Of a DNA stretch of 64,000 bases, positions 49,697-60,677 are shown in pieces; within the stretch, counting starts at the first letter, position 1; the number at the start of each line of letters is the position of its first letter. The position numbers and the translations under genes are program-made. Origin of the DNA: Thiotrichaceae bacterium (GTDB lineage: Bacteria > Pseudomonadota > Gammaproteobacteria > SZUA-140); assembly GCA_002401765.2 (NCBI GenBank), contig NVTY02000014.1:16130-80129 (forward strand), given 5' to 3'. Below the pieces are notes generated by a model. The model was not told the origin of the DNA. It worked only from the letters and a program-made list of their open reading frames with translations, and ran no database searches.

Positions 49697-52492
49697 TTAG
49701 CCAGTGTTACGCATGCCTGCGGCAATTGCATTGATTGAGCGCAGTAACGGGTCTAGCCACTTTTGACGTTCTTCTTCACTCCGCGACGGGTCACGAAAAC
49801 GTTGTAGTAACATCACCTGAATGTAGTTGAGCGGGTCGAGGTAGGGATCGCGACGGCTTAATGAAAGTGCCAGCCTTGGGTTGTCTGAGAGTAGTTCAGT
49901 AGCTTCAGCGGCGTTTAAAATGGATTCAACGGTGCGGTTGTATTCGTTGTCTACCATGGTTGAAATCTTTTTCGCCAGATCTGCATTTTCACACAGGGTA
50001 GAGTACTCTTTCAGAATAGCCGGGTCTGCTTTCACCAGTGCCATTTGGGTGTTGCTCAAGATGGCGCGAAAGAAAGGCCAGTTTTTATACATTGCTGTTA
50101 ACTGCTCAAGTTTATCAGGGTCTTCTCCGCTCCACTCTTTAAGCGCAGAGCCTATGCCATACCACGCGGGTAAGGTGTGGCGTGCCTGTGCCCAGCCAAA
50201 GACCCACGCGATGGCGCGAATGGAGGACTTAGAACGATCCCCTTTTTTACGATGACTGGGGCGTGAGCCAATATTCATCAGGCCAATTTCAGTGACTGGG
50301 GTGGCTTCATAAAAATAATCAAGGAAGCCCGGGGTATCATCAACTAGGCTGCGGTAGGCTGCTTCACCTTCTTCTGAAATCGCTTCCATTGCCGTTTCAT
50401 AACTGGTTGGCACTGGGATGGGCTCTTTAACAATGTTTTTACTGGCCTTGATTAAACCGGTAACGCCCATGGTTAATTCAGAGACGGCAGTCTCTTTGTT
50501 GCTGTATTTATAGGTGATCATCTCACCTTGTTCGGTGAATTTAATCTGCCCGGTCACAGTGCCTTCTGGCTGTGACAGAATGGCTTCGTGAGTGGGGCCG
50601 CCACCACGCCCCATGGTGCCGCCACGGCCGTGAAAGAGTCGACATTCGATGCCGTGACTAGTGGTGAGGGCGATGATCTCCTGTTGGGCCTTATAAAGGC
50701 TCCATGCAGAAGAGAGAATGCCGCCATCTTTACAGGAGTCAGAATAACCGAGCATGATTTCCTGCACATTACCGGCGCTGTTCAATAGGCGACGATAGAC
50801 GTCGGTGTTAAGTACGGTTTTCATCACATGTTTTATGTGACGTAGATCTTCGATGGTTTCGAAGAGTGGGCTGACCTGAATGTCACAGAACCAGTCCCCC
50901 TGTTTGTTTTTACCGGCAAGTCCTGTCTGTTGCGCGAGGAAGATCACTTCCATGATGTGGCTGGCAGTGTGTGTCATTGATATGACGTAGCTACCGAAGG
51001 CTTTTGCGCTGATCTCTTCACGCATGCTGCGCATCACATCAAACACTTCGAGTGTTTCTCGGGTATTGTCGCTGAGTGATTTACGATCAATGGTGAGTGG
51101 CTCATTTTCGAGCTGCTCACTTAACAGGCGCATGCGTTCACGTTCGCTGAGGGCAGAGTAATCAGGATTACTGGTTTTTTGCGTGAGTATTTCGGTGATC
51201 GCTTCTGTGTGGCGGGTCGACTCCTGGCGGAGATCAAGGCTAACGAGGAAGAAGCCAAAGGTTTCGGCAAGGCGAATCATATCTTTGAGTTTTCCGTCTG
51301 CGATGTTTTGGTCACCATGAGATACCAGTGAGTCACGGATTAGGCGCAGGTCATTCACAAAATCTTCGTCAGAGTGGTAGCCATTTTCGGGCGTCAGTGT
51401 TTCTTGGGTGTTGTAAAGACGGTCGCGCACGGCCCATAAGTTGCGCTCAAGACGGTAGCGCATGATGTGTAATTTGCGTCGATAAGGTTCGTCTATAAAA
51501 CGTTGTGGATTGTCAGGAAAGGCGCTCGCTGCATAGCGGTCATCGCTGTCGAGGCTCTTTTGAAAAGCTTCGTTCGGAGTGCAGAGATCTGACGAGTGAG
51601 TTAGGACTTTGGTGAGTACGGTGAGGCGTGGCAGGTACTCTTTCAGTATCGCCTTGGCATGTAGATTAACCGCAGAGACAGTGGTTTGCGGGGTGACGTT
51701 TGGGTTGCCGTCGCGATCACCGCCGATCCAGGAGCCAAAGCGAATAAAGCTGGGCACGGTCACGGCGCTGTTGTTGTCAAAACCGTAGATGCGCTCATTC
51801 GCCTTCTCGAAATCACGATACATTAATGGTACCGCTTCAAACAGACTCTCCTGGAAATAGAAGATGCCGTTGCGAATCTCGTTGGTCACTTTGGGGCGTT
51901 TTGTCCGAACTTCGTTACTCTTCCATAGCACCTGAATCTGACTTTCTAATTCGTTTAGAATTTCCGCACGTTCTTCGCGTGTGGGGCGATTTTCATCTAG
52001 CTGTTGACTGGTGACAAAGATGCGGCGTAGCGCTTCAAGAATGGTGCGGCGCTTGGATTCGGTTGGATGAGCTGTGATCACCGGGATGTAGGCGAGCTTG
52101 TCAAAGATGGTCTGTAGCTGTCCCGGGGTGATGCCTGCATCGTGGAAATCTCGCAATGCTTCTTCAAAGGAGCCAGGCCCCATCATGCTACCGCGACGTT
52201 TTTGCTGGCGGCGTAGTTGATGCTGGTTCGCCTCTTCGGCGATATTAACCAGGCTAAAGTAGATGCTGAAGGCGCGTACCACATGGGAGAGAATTTCGGG
52301 GTTCAATTTGCGCATCATGCGTGCAAGCTGCTCGTGTTTCTTGGGGTTATGCTCTTTGCTGAGTCGAATGTAGCCCTTTCTAAGGGTTTCGACGGCAACG
52401 AGTACTCGGCCACCTTCCTGCTCGTGCAGGATGTTACCCAGCAGGTTGCCAAAGAGTTTGACGCGCGCACGCAGTGCTTTATCACTAACCAT
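49697..52492 (-). CDS. ppc: Phosphoenolpyruvate carboxylase
   Basis: PVITAHPTESKRRTILE; GSWIGGDRDGNPNVT; GYSDSCKDGGILSSAWSLY; FHGRGGTMGRGGGP; C-terminal GMRNTG. Confidence 0.98.
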   Translation of the reverse strand: MVSDKALRARVKLFGNLLGNILHEQEGGRVLVAVETLRKGYIRLSKEHNPKKHEQLARMMRKLNPEILSHVVRAFSIYFSLVNIAEEANQHQLRRQQKRRGSMMGPGSFEEALRDFHDAGITPGQLQTIFDKLAYIPVITAHPTESKRRTILEALRRIFVTSQQLDENRPTREERAEILNELESQIQVLWKSNEVRTKRPKVTNEIRNGIFYFQESLFEAVPLMYRDFEKANERIYGFDNNSAVTVPSFIRFGSWIGGDRDGNPNVTPQTTVSAVNLHAKAILKEYLPRLTVLTKVLTHSSDLCTPNEAFQKSLDSDDRYAASAFPDNPQRFIDEPYRRKLHIMRYRLERNLWAVRDRLYNTQETLTPENGYHSDEDFVNDLRLIRDSLVSHGDQNIADGKLKDMIRLAETFGFFLVSLDLRQESTRHTEAITEILTQKTSNPDYSALSERERMRLLSEQLENEPLTIDRKSLSDNTRETLEVFDVMRSMREEISAKAFGSYVISMTHTASHIMEVIFLAQQTGLAGKNKQGDWFCDIQVSPLFETIEDLRHIKHVMKTVLNTDVYRRLLNSAGNVQEIMLGYSDSCKDGGILSSAWSLYKAQQEIIALTTSHGIECRLFHGRGGTMGRGGGPTHEAILSQPEGTVTGQIKFTEQGEMITYKYSNKETAVSELTMGVTGLIKASKNIVKEPIPVPTSYETAMEAISEEGEAAYRSLVDDTPGFLDYFYEATPVTEIGLMNIGSRPSHRKKGDRSKSSIRAIAWVFGWAQARHTLPAWYGIGSALKEWSGEDPDKLEQLTAMYKNWPFFRAILSNTQMALVKADPAILKEYSTLCENADLAKKISTMVDNEYNRTVESILNAAEATELLSDNPRLALSLSRRDPYLDPLNYIQVMLLQRFRDPSRSEEERQKWLDPLLRSINAIAAGMRNTG

Positions 52493-52564
52493 GATGTCTC
52501 TTTAAAATTATTAGTAGGTGTAGAGTGTCCCGAGGGACGATTTAAGGTTTAAACCGAGCGCGTA

Positions 52565-54055
52565 TTATACCTGAAAATTACCATTTCCTTGTATTTCGAT
52601 TGTTTTCTTATATAAATCAATGTATTGCTTTGCTGTTCTGCGCCAACTGAAGTCTTGTTGCATACCGTTTACGGCGATTTTCTTCCATTTTTTGGGATGT
52701 TCCCGATAAAAGGCAATGGCTCGATTGAGCGTGGTGAGCAGGGTGGAGGCATCCGTTAGGTTTAATAAAAAGCCACTGGCCGTGTTGTTGGTGAGGCTGC
52801 TGCTATTGGTGTCGATAATGCTGTCGGCAAGTGCACCGCGGTTGTTGACCGCAGGCACGGTGCCGTAACGGAGTGCGAGACGAGAGCGCGAAGCGCAGGG
52901 GTCGAGTCGTGACGGCGCGAGATAGATGTCAGCGCCGCCAATGATGAGATGCGAAAGCTGGCTATCTTCTCGGATATGGGCAGCGATCTGTTCTGAGTGG
53001 TTGAGGCAGATATCCCGTAATGGGGAAATATATTGCATGTCTCCTTTACCGAGCAAAATAATCTGTATGTCTTGTTTTAGTAGTTCTGGAATGGTTTCCA
53101 GTAGCAAGTCGGTGCCTTCTATGGTGGTAAGGTCACCGATAATGCCGATCAGGCAGCACTTTTCACGCGGTGGTAGATTGAATGCACGCTGCAGTGCCAG
53201 CTTGCTGAGGACTTTGTCGTCCAGTGTATGGCTGTTATAGCTTCTGGGCAGGCGTTTATCTTTGGCGGGATTCCATTTCTGATAATTGATGCCATTTAAA
53301 ATGCCAAAGAGGTGGTCCTGGCGTTGACGCAGCAGATCTTCTAGCCCGCAGCCGTAGGATGCCGTGGTGATCTCTTTGGCGTAGGTGGGGCTGGTGGTAC
53401 TGACATTATCCGCATAACGCAGTGCCGCCTTGGTGAAGCAGACCTGCCCATCCATGATGATTGATGGGTCTTCGGTCAGTGAAGGAGGCAGGTCCCATGT
53501 GCTCATCTGTTCAAGCGCAACACACGCCTGTTCGCCGGGGTTATGCAGGGTAAACAGGGTGGCGACTTGGTGGTCTTGATGAGTGAGTAGTGCGGGTACT
53601 AGGCCTGTTTGCCAGCCATTACAATGGACTAATTGCGGCTCCCAGGTGAGGTTGGCCTCGCCCTGTGCGATGGCCGCGACGACCTGGCAGAAGCGCGCAA
53701 AGTGTTCATTGTTGGCCATCCCGGTCTCGGCGCTGTCATCTGTGTTGTTTATTGCGCTGGCCTGGTCAAAAAAGCCAGGAATATCGGCCAGCAGTAGTTT
53801 GACTGAACTACCAGGCAGTTTACCTTCATACAAACTGACGGGAGCGTCAAGGCCGTTGATTTTAAATTTAGCGCATAATTTTGTGTTTTTGCCGAGTGCC
53901 TCAAGCAGGTTGCGATAGGCGGGCACGACCACGTATATATGACGCCTAAGGGTCTTTATCGCAGGCGGTAGCTGCATCGTCATGTCCGTTATCTGACTGA
54001 TCGGCTTTAATGGCGAGATCTCGCTAGTAGCAAAGAGGACATTATGGATATTCAT
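52565..54055 (-). CDS. glgA: Glycogen synthase-like (GT5) protein with degenerate motifs
   Basis: VLFATSEISPLKP...; HCNGWQTGLVPALL; ADNVSTTSPTYAKEI; GILNGINYQKWNP; DIYLAPSRLDPCAS. Confidence 0.8.
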   Translation of the reverse strand: MNIHNVLFATSEISPLKPISQITDMTMQLPPAIKTLRRHIYVVVPAYRNLLEALGKNTKLCAKFKINGLDAPVSLYEGKLPGSSVKLLLADIPGFFDQASAINNTDDSAETGMANNEHFARFCQVVAAIAQGEANLTWEPQLVHCNGWQTGLVPALLTHQDHQVATLFTLHNPGEQACVALEQMSTWDLPPSLTEDPSIIMDGQVCFTKAALRYADNVSTTSPTYAKEITTASYGCGLEDLLRQRQDHLFGILNGINYQKWNPAKDKRLPRSYNSHTLDDKVLSKLALQRAFNLPPREKCCLIGIIGDLTTIEGTDLLLETIPELLKQDIQIILLGKGDMQYISPLRDICLNHSEQIAAHIREDSQLSHLIIGGADIYLAPSRLDPCASRSRLALRYGTVPAVNNRGALADSIIDTNSSSLTNNTASGFLLNLTDASTLLTTLNRAIAFYREHPKKWKKIAVNGMQQDFSWRRTAKQYIDLYKKTIEIQGNGNFQV

Positions 54056-54205
54056 GCGGTATAGTTAGGCCTGTAATTTAGATGCTGGCTTAATTGATTG
54101 CAGTCGTTGTTTTCATTTATTTATAATTTCGATGCCAACTTATTAAAGGTTATCGGTATTTTTGCCTGAGCATTTAGAAAAAATATCAAATTAAGTAAGG
54201 AATTA

Positions 54206-55045
54206 TTGATGAAATTTGCTCTAATTGGGCTCGAAGGGGTAGCTGGGAATATGGTGCGCAGGTTGCGCCAGCAGGATGTTGAGGTAGTGGGATGTGATGA
54301 AAACGGCGAGCGTAGTCAGCAATTGGCCGACGAAACAGGGCTGATTGCTACCTCGTCGGTGGTGGCGGCGCTCAGAAAGTTGCCTGGCGATAGCCCCAAA
54401 ATCGTCTGGTTAATGCTACCGGACAATGCCGCGGTTGATAAAGAGATCAAGAATTTAGTTAATCGCCTCGCCTTTGGCGATATTGTGGTGGATGGTAGTC
54501 ACTCCAATTACAGAGACAGCCAGCGTCGTGGCGCGTTGCTTTCTCAAAGTGGCATCGGTTTTGTCGATGCGGGCATCATGGATGGCGGCAATGGGCTTGA
54601 GAAAGGTTTTTGCATCACGCTCGGCGGTGAGCGCGATCAGGTTAAAATTGTTGAGCCACTGATGCAGGCATTGGCGGCAGATGGTGGCAGTGGCTGGTCT
54701 CGCGTCGGCGCTGTGGGTGCGGGGCATTTTGCGCGCATGGTGCACAGCGGTATCGAATGGAGTGTACGGCAGGCCTTTAGTGAAGGTTTTGAGTTGATGA
54801 AAGGAAAGACCGGTTTCTCGTTTGATCTTGAGCAGGTTGCTCAGACCTGGTCAAAAGGGGCGATGTTGGATGGCGCGGTATTGAGTGATGAAGTGGCGAT
54901 TCTTCGTGCGGAGTCTTCAGGGGGTGCTCAGTTACCCAATTTTGATGAGTTGCGTTGGTCGGCGATTGAAGCGATCGATCAAAATATCCCGACACCCGCT
55001 ATTTCAGCGGCCTTGCAGTGTGTTGCTGGGAGCCGAGATAATTAG
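54206..55045 (+). CDS. 6-phosphogluconate dehydrogenase-like protein (divergent)
   Basis: FALIGLEGVAGNMVRRL; IVVDGSHSNYRDSQRRG; GAGHFARMVHSGIEW. Confidence 0.8.
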   Translation: MMKFALIGLEGVAGNMVRRLRQQDVEVVGCDENGERSQQLADETGLIATSSVVAALRKLPGDSPKIVWLMLPDNAAVDKEIKNLVNRLAFGDIVVDGSHSNYRDSQRRGALLSQSGIGFVDAGIMDGGNGLEKGFCITLGGERDQVKIVEPLMQALAADGGSGWSRVGAVGAGHFARMVHSGIEWSVRQAFSEGFELMKGKTGFSFDLEQVAQTWSKGAMLDGAVLSDEVAILRAESSGGAQLPNFDELRWSAIEAIDQNIPTPAISAALQCVAGSRDN

Positions 55046-55087
55046 ACTGCGCCTGAGTTTGATGTCGATGTTGGCGCGCTTGCCATC

Positions 55088-57070
55088 ATGATGGGCGCGT
55101 CGGTACTGGATGCCATTTTAGTCTTGTTGGCGGCGGCGGTCGTTGCCGTAGCGGCTTTTCGAAAATTTAATTTGCCGCCGATTCTTGCCTATCTTTTTGT
55201 CGGCATGTTGGTCGGGCCGTATGCGCTTAACTGGATCCCCGAGAGTGAGGGAACACTTTTTCTTGCTGAGTTTGGCGTGGTGTTTCTACTGTTTACCATT
55301 GGCCTGGAGTTTTCACTGCCGCAACTGTTGGCGATGCGCCGTGAAGTCCTGGGGTTAGGCGGCGCGCAGGTTGCTCTTACTGCACTGGTAGCGGGTGGGG
55401 TTGCCTGGCTGTTTGGCATGTCGTTAACGGTTGCATTTGTGATTGGCGGGGTGTTGGCGATGTCATCAACCGCGATCGTGATTAAGCAGTTGACTGAACA
55501 GCTAGAGGTGAGTTCGCGCCACGGCCGTTATTCCGTGGGGGTGCTGCTGTTTCAGGATGTGGCGGTGATTCCCTTTCTGATAGTGATTCCGGTGTTGGCG
55601 GGCGGGTCGGAAGCGTCCATCTCAGCTGAACTGGGGCTGGCACTGTTAAAGGGTGTCTTTGTGATTGGCGTGATGTTGGCGATTGGGCACTGGTTGTTGC
55701 GCCCACTGTTTCATATCATCGCCTCACAACGCTCATCAGAGCTGTTCACCCTGGCGGCATTGCTGTTTGCCTTGGCGGCGGCATGGTTAACCCATCTGTT
55801 TGGACTCTCTTTTGCGCTAGGTGCCTTTATCGCCGGCATGTTGTTGGGCGAGACCGAATTTCGTCATCAGGTTGAGGCTGATATTCGCCCCTTCCGCGAT
55901 GTCTTGCTAGGACTCTTTTTTGTCACCATTGGCATGATGCTGGATTTGACTGCGCTACCCGATATTTTTCACTGGGTGCTATTGCTGGTTGCCGCCATTA
56001 TTATTTTTAAAGTGCTGTTGGTGACGGTGCTAACACGACTGTTGGGTGGCTCGCAGGGGGTCTCATTACGCACCGGTATTGTGCTGGCGCAGGGCGGTGA
56101 ATTTGGCCTAGTATTGCTGACACTCGCGCTGGTGGAGGGAGTGCTTGATCCTGCGGCGAGTCAAATTGTGCTGGCGGCGATCATTATTACGATGGTGTTG
56201 GCGCCCTTTTTGATTGCCTCTAATGGCTCGATTGTGAAGCGCTATTATTCTGACTCTTATTTGCGTAATCGAGAAAATCAGGTGGAGGAGATGGAGGAGC
56301 GGTCTGAGCACCTTGATCAACATGTGGTGATCTGCGGTTATGGCCGTATCGGACAAAATATTGCGCGTTTTCTTGACCAGGAAGATTTTAATTACATCGC
56401 ACTCGATCTTGACCCGGTGCGCGTGCGCGATGCACGTGCGGCGGGTGAGCAGGTTTTTTATGGCGACTCGACCCATATCGAAAATTTAGGGGCGGCGGGG
56501 ATTGGGCGCGCCAAGGTGCTGGTGATTAGCTTTGATGATATTTCAAGGACAATGAAAATCCTCGAGCAGGTTAAGCGCCTGTGGCCGGATTTGCCCGTAT
56601 TGGTGCGCACCCGAGATGATGCCAATCTTGATAGCTTGCAGCAAGCGGGTGCGACTGAGGTGGTGCCTGAAACGTTAGAGGCGAGCTTGATGTTGGTGTC
56701 GCATCTGTTGCTGTTGCTGAATGTGCCGGTCTCGCGCATCGTGCGTAATGTGCAGGAAGTGCGTAGCAGTCGTTACCAGATGTTGCGTGGTTTTTTTCAT
56801 GGGCAGGAGGTGGAGTCGTTAGAACAGGCTTCTTCATTCCGTGAACGCCTCCAATCGGTGGCGCTACCCGAGGCGGCCTATGCGGTGGGCTGCGCATTGG
56901 GAACATTGAAGCTGCGTGAAGCGGGGGTGATTGTGACGGCCGTTCGTCGTGGTGGTATTAAAGGGCATCAGCCCGAACCTGACATGGTGTTGCAGGCAGA
57001 AGATATTCTGGTGTTATATGGTACGCCGGAAGATCTGGCGCATGCTGAAACAAAGTTGTTGCAGGGTTAA
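55088..57070 (+). CDS. CPA2-family cation:proton antiporter with TrkA-N domain (KefB/KefC-type)
   Basis: 12+ TM; ALGAFIAGMLLGETEFRHQVEADIRPFRDVLLGLFFVTIGM; HVVICGYGRIGQNIARFL; C-terminal TrkA_C. Confidence 0.92.
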   Translation: MMGASVLDAILVLLAAAVVAVAAFRKFNLPPILAYLFVGMLVGPYALNWIPESEGTLFLAEFGVVFLLFTIGLEFSLPQLLAMRREVLGLGGAQVALTALVAGGVAWLFGMSLTVAFVIGGVLAMSSTAIVIKQLTEQLEVSSRHGRYSVGVLLFQDVAVIPFLIVIPVLAGGSEASISAELGLALLKGVFVIGVMLAIGHWLLRPLFHIIASQRSSELFTLAALLFALAAAWLTHLFGLSFALGAFIAGMLLGETEFRHQVEADIRPFRDVLLGLFFVTIGMMLDLTALPDIFHWVLLLVAAIIIFKVLLVTVLTRLLGGSQGVSLRTGIVLAQGGEFGLVLLTLALVEGVLDPAASQIVLAAIIITMVLAPFLIASNGSIVKRYYSDSYLRNRENQVEEMEERSEHLDQHVVICGYGRIGQNIARFLDQEDFNYIALDLDPVRVRDARAAGEQVFYGDSTHIENLGAAGIGRAKVLVISFDDISRTMKILEQVKRLWPDLPVLVRTRDDANLDSLQQAGATEVVPETLEASLMLVSHLLLLLNVPVSRIVRNVQEVRSSRYQMLRGFFHGQEVESLEQASSFRERLQSVALPEAAYAVGCALGTLKLREAGVIVTAVRRGGIKGHQPEPDMVLQAEDILVLYGTPEDLAHAETKLLQG

Positions 57071-57094
57071 CAGGTTGGTTATGTTAGGTGACGT

Positions 57095-57904
57095 ATGCGC
57101 ATCGCGTTAGGGGTTGAATATGATGGTGCCAACTTCAATGGTTGGCAGGTGCAGGCGCAGGGCCAGGGACGCACGGTTCAGGGCTGTGTCGAACAGGCGT
57201 TGGCGAAGGTCGCGAATCACGATGTACGGGTCTTTTGTGCGGGCCGTACCGATACTGGGGTGCATGCGACGGGGCAGACCATTCACTTTGAAAGTGATGC
57301 AGTGCGTAAGGATCGTGGTTGGGTGCATGGGGCCAACGCTCATCTGCCTGATGATGTCGTGATTACCTGGGCGAAACCCGTCAGTGATGAGTTTCATGCG
57401 CGCTTTTCGGCGCAGCGCAGGCGTTATCGCTACGTCATTTATACCCGTCGTGTTCGGCCTACCTTTCTATCGAAGCGCGTGACGTGGGAATACCGAATGC
57501 TTGATATTGAGCGGATGCAGGCCGCTGCTAATCATCTACTGGGCGAGCATGATTTCTCCTCGTTTCGTGCTTATGGCTGCCAGGCGAAGAGCCCGGTGCG
57601 CACGATACATGAACTGACCATACATAAATCAATCGGGAGTGGTTCGGGCGAAAACGGCGAATTCATCATGCTTGATATCGAAGCGAATGCTTTTTTACAT
57701 CATATGGTGCGGAATATTGTGGGGGTATTGGCGGCGATTGGCGCGGATGAAAAGCCGGTCGACTGGGCGCGCGAAGTGCTGGAATATCGTGAGCGTAAGC
57801 TGGCCGGGGTGACCGCCCCACCGCATGGCCTCTATCTGGTTGGCGTTGAGTATCCTGAAGTGTTTGGCATCCCCTATCTTTCACCACCTCAGATGGTCTG
57901 GTAA
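57095..57904 (+). CDS. truA: tRNA pseudouridine(38-40) synthase
   Basis: YDGANFNGWQVQ; CAGRTDTGVHATGQ; FLHHMVRNIVGVL. Confidence 0.97.
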   Translation: MRIALGVEYDGANFNGWQVQAQGQGRTVQGCVEQALAKVANHDVRVFCAGRTDTGVHATGQTIHFESDAVRKDRGWVHGANAHLPDDVVITWAKPVSDEFHARFSAQRRRYRYVIYTRRVRPTFLSKRVTWEYRMLDIERMQAAANHLLGEHDFSSFRAYGCQAKSPVRTIHELTIHKSIGSGSGENGEFIMLDIEANAFLHHMVRNIVGVLAAIGADEKPVDWAREVLEYRERKLAGVTAPPHGLYLVGVEYPEVFGIPYLSPPQMVW

Positions 57905-57943
57905 TCTGATAGCTTGAATCTCTGACTTTCCCGGGCGACATTT

Positions 57944-58561
57944 ATGCGTACAAAAATTAAGATTTGCGGTATCACTCGTCCTGAGGATGGGGTCGTGGTT
58001 GCTGAGGCGGGTGGTGATGCGATTGGGCTGGTCTTTTACGGCCCTAGCCCGCGTAATGTCACCATCGAACAGGCGCAGGCGGTGGTGGCGGCATTGCCGC
58101 CGTTTGTCACGGTGGTGGGGTTGTTTGTGAATGCCAGTGATCATGCCATCCGCGAAGTACTGGAGGCGGTGCCGCTGGCTCTGTTGCAATTCCACGGTGA
58201 TGAGCCAGCAGGGCGGTGTGGTGGTTATGGTCTGCCCTATATAAAAGCGCTGCGCATGGCGCCAGGGCTAGATGTGGCGGCGACTGCCGCGCTCTACCGA
58301 GATGCACAGGGAATCCTGCTCGATGCCTACAGCCCCGGTGTTGCTGGTGGTAGCGGTGAGGTATTTGATTGGCAAGCAGTGCCTGATGGGCTGAAAAAGT
58401 CTATAATTCTCGCGGGTGGCCTAACTCCGCTTAATGTGGCAGAGGGAATTGCGCAGGTGTGCCCTTATGCGGTGGATGTGAGTGGCGGGGTGGAAGCGGC
58501 CAAAGGGATTAAGGATGCTGCTAAAATTACGGCATTTATCGATGCGGTTAGCAGCGTGTGA
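57944..58561 (+). CDS. trpF: Phosphoribosylanthranilate isomerase
   Basis: [51 protein letters not shown]. Confidence 0.97.
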   Translation: MRTKIKICGITRPEDGVVVAEAGGDAIGLVFYGPSPRNVTIEQAQAVVAALPPFVTVVGLFVNASDHAIREVLEAVPLALLQFHGDEPAGRCGGYGLPYIKALRMAPGLDVAATAALYRDAQGILLDAYSPGVAGGSGEVFDWQAVPDGLKKSIILAGGLTPLNVAEGIAQVCPYAVDVSGGVEAAKGIKDAAKITAFIDAVSSV

Positions 58562-58606
58562 ACCGGCTTGAATTTTATATTAATTAATTAAGTTAAGTGA
58601 GTCTTG

Positions 58607-59827
58607 ATGAGCAATGAAGTAACCGATCCCGCGTTAGCAGCGCAGCCGGATGTCAGTGGCCATTTTGGTGTTTATGGCGGCCGTTTTGTCGCTGAGACAT
58701 TGATGGAGCCACTGGATCAGTTGACCGCCGCCTATGAACGTCTGAAAAACGACCCAGCGTTTCAGGCCGAACTAGATAAAGATTTAGTGCACTATGTCGG
58801 CCGCCCGTCACCACTCTATTTTGCCGAACGTTGGAGCAAACAGCTTGGTGGGGCGAAGATTTATCTGAAGCGTGAAGATCTTAATCATACCGGTGCGCAT
58901 AAGATCAATAACACCATTGGACAGGCGTTGTTGGCGAAGCACCTGGGCAAAACACGCATCATTGCCGAAACCGGTGCGGGGCAGCACGGGGTGGCAGCGG
59001 CGACGGTCGCGGCACGACTAGGACTTGAATGCGTGGTCTATATGGGCGCTGAAGATGTGAAACGTCAGGCGCTCAATGTCTACCGTATGAAATTGCTCGG
59101 TGCTGAAGTGGTGCCCGTTACTTCCGGTTCCCAAACTTTAAAAGATGCACTCAATGAGGCGATGCGTGACTGGGTCACCCATGTCGACAACACCTTCTAT
59201 ATTATTGGTACGGTGGCGGGCCCGCATCCGTACCCGATGTTAGTACGTGACTTCCAGGCGATCATTGGTCGTGAGGCGAAAGAGCAAATTCTGCAAGCAG
59301 AAGGGCGTCTGCCCGACGCGCTGGTTGCCTGTGTCGGTGGTGGTTCCAATGCGATTGGCCTGTTTCATCCCTTTCTTGAAGACAAAGCCGTTGCGATGTA
59401 CGGCGTTGAAGGTGGTGGCGATGGGATCGATACCCCGCGTCACGCAGCACCATTGTGTGCCGGGCGTCCCGGTGTGTTGCATGGCAACCGTACCTATTTA
59501 GTCGAAGATGACAACGGCCAAATTATTGAGACCCATTCGGTTTCGGCCGGACTTGATTACCCCGGTGTTGGCCCCGAACATGCGTGGCTTAAAGACATTG
59601 GCCGTGCCCACTACGTGGCCGCAACCGATGATGAGGCGCTGGCAGCATTTCACGATTTGACTAAAATTGAAGGGATCATGCCCGCACTGGAGTCGAGCCA
59701 TGCGCTTGCCTATGCAAAAAAAATGGCACCCACCATGGGTAAAGATAAGCTGATCATCGTCAATCTCTCCGGACGTGGCGATAAAGATATTCATACCGTG
59801 GCAGGGCTTGAGGGGATGACGGTATGA
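58607..59827 (+). CDS. trpB: Tryptophan synthase beta chain
   Basis: [46 protein letters not shown]. Confidence 0.98.
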   Translation: MSNEVTDPALAAQPDVSGHFGVYGGRFVAETLMEPLDQLTAAYERLKNDPAFQAELDKDLVHYVGRPSPLYFAERWSKQLGGAKIYLKREDLNHTGAHKINNTIGQALLAKHLGKTRIIAETGAGQHGVAAATVAARLGLECVVYMGAEDVKRQALNVYRMKLLGAEVVPVTSGSQTLKDALNEAMRDWVTHVDNTFYIIGTVAGPHPYPMLVRDFQAIIGREAKEQILQAEGRLPDALVACVGGGSNAIGLFHPFLEDKAVAMYGVEGGGDGIDTPRHAAPLCAGRPGVLHGNRTYLVEDDNGQIIETHSVSAGLDYPGVGPEHAWLKDIGRAHYVAATDDEALAAFHDLTKIEGIMPALESSHALAYAKKMAPTMGKDKLIIVNLSGRGDKDIHTVAGLEGMTV

Positions 59828-60675
59828 GCAGAATTAAAGGGTGTTTCGCGGCGCTAAAGGCGGCCAATAAAAAGGCGTTGATTCCGTTTGTGACCGCCGG
59901 CGATCCAAACCCGGAAGTCACTGTGCCGTTGATGCATGCGATGGTCGAGGCCGGTGCTGATCTGCTAGAACTGGGGGTGCCGTTTTCGGATCCGATGGCA
60001 GAAGGGCCAATCATTCAGAAGGCTTGTGAACGTGCGTTGGAGCACGGTACTAGCCTGCGTGATGTGTTGGCGATGGTGAGTGAATTTCGTAAAACCAATA
60101 GCACCACACCGGTGGTGTTGATGGGTTATATGAACCCGGTTGAGGTGATGGGGTGTCAGACGTTTGCGACGGCGGCTGCCGAGGCGGGTGTTGATGGTTT
60201 GATAACCGTCGATATGCCACCCGAAGAGGCGGGTGACCTGGTGGCTGCGCTGAAGGGGGTTGAGATCGATTCGATCTTCCTGTTGGCCCCCACCACGATT
60301 GATAAGCGCATTGCCAAAATTTGTGCCGAGACGAGCGGTTTTGTCTATTATGTCTCATTAAAGGGTGTCACGGGGGCGGCCAATCTCGATGTGGCCTCGG
60401 TTGAGGGGAAGGTGGCGCAGATTCGCAAGCATACGGATCTGCCGATTGGCGTTGGCTTTGGCATTAGAGATGCAGAGACGGCGCAGCGAGTGGCGGCAGT
60501 CGCCGACGCGGTGGTGGTGGGTAGTGCGGTGGTGAATCGTGTTGCTGATAACGCCGCGTCACCCGAAAAGATTAACGAAGCTGTTGCGACGCTGTTGCGT
60601 GAAATGCGGGCTGCAATGGATGCTGGTTCGCCAAAGGTGGGTTGGTTTGCGAGACTATTTGGAGCAGGACATTAG
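59824..60675 (+). CDS. trpA: Tryptophan synthase alpha chain
   Basis: [38 protein letters not shown]; 4-bp ATGA overlap with trpB. Confidence 0.98.
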   Translation: MSRIKGCFAALKAANKKALIPFVTAGDPNPEVTVPLMHAMVEAGADLLELGVPFSDPMAEGPIIQKACERALEHGTSLRDVLAMVSEFRKTNSTTPVVLMGYMNPVEVMGCQTFATAAAEAGVDGLITVDMPPEEAGDLVAALKGVEIDSIFLLAPTTIDKRIAKICAETSGFVYYVSLKGVTGAANLDVASVEGKVAQIRKHTDLPIGVGFGIRDAETAQRVAAVADAVVVGSAVVNRVADNAASPEKINEAVATLLREMRAAMDAGSPKVGWFARLFGAGH

Positions 60676-60677
60676 AT

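Noticed and set aside
55046-55087. Possible readthrough extension of the 6PGDH-like C-terminus past TAG (TAPEFDVDVGALAIMMGA)
   Set aside because: The continuation does not clearly restore the canonical FGGH-type C-terminus, so a nonsense mutation is not supported from sequence alone
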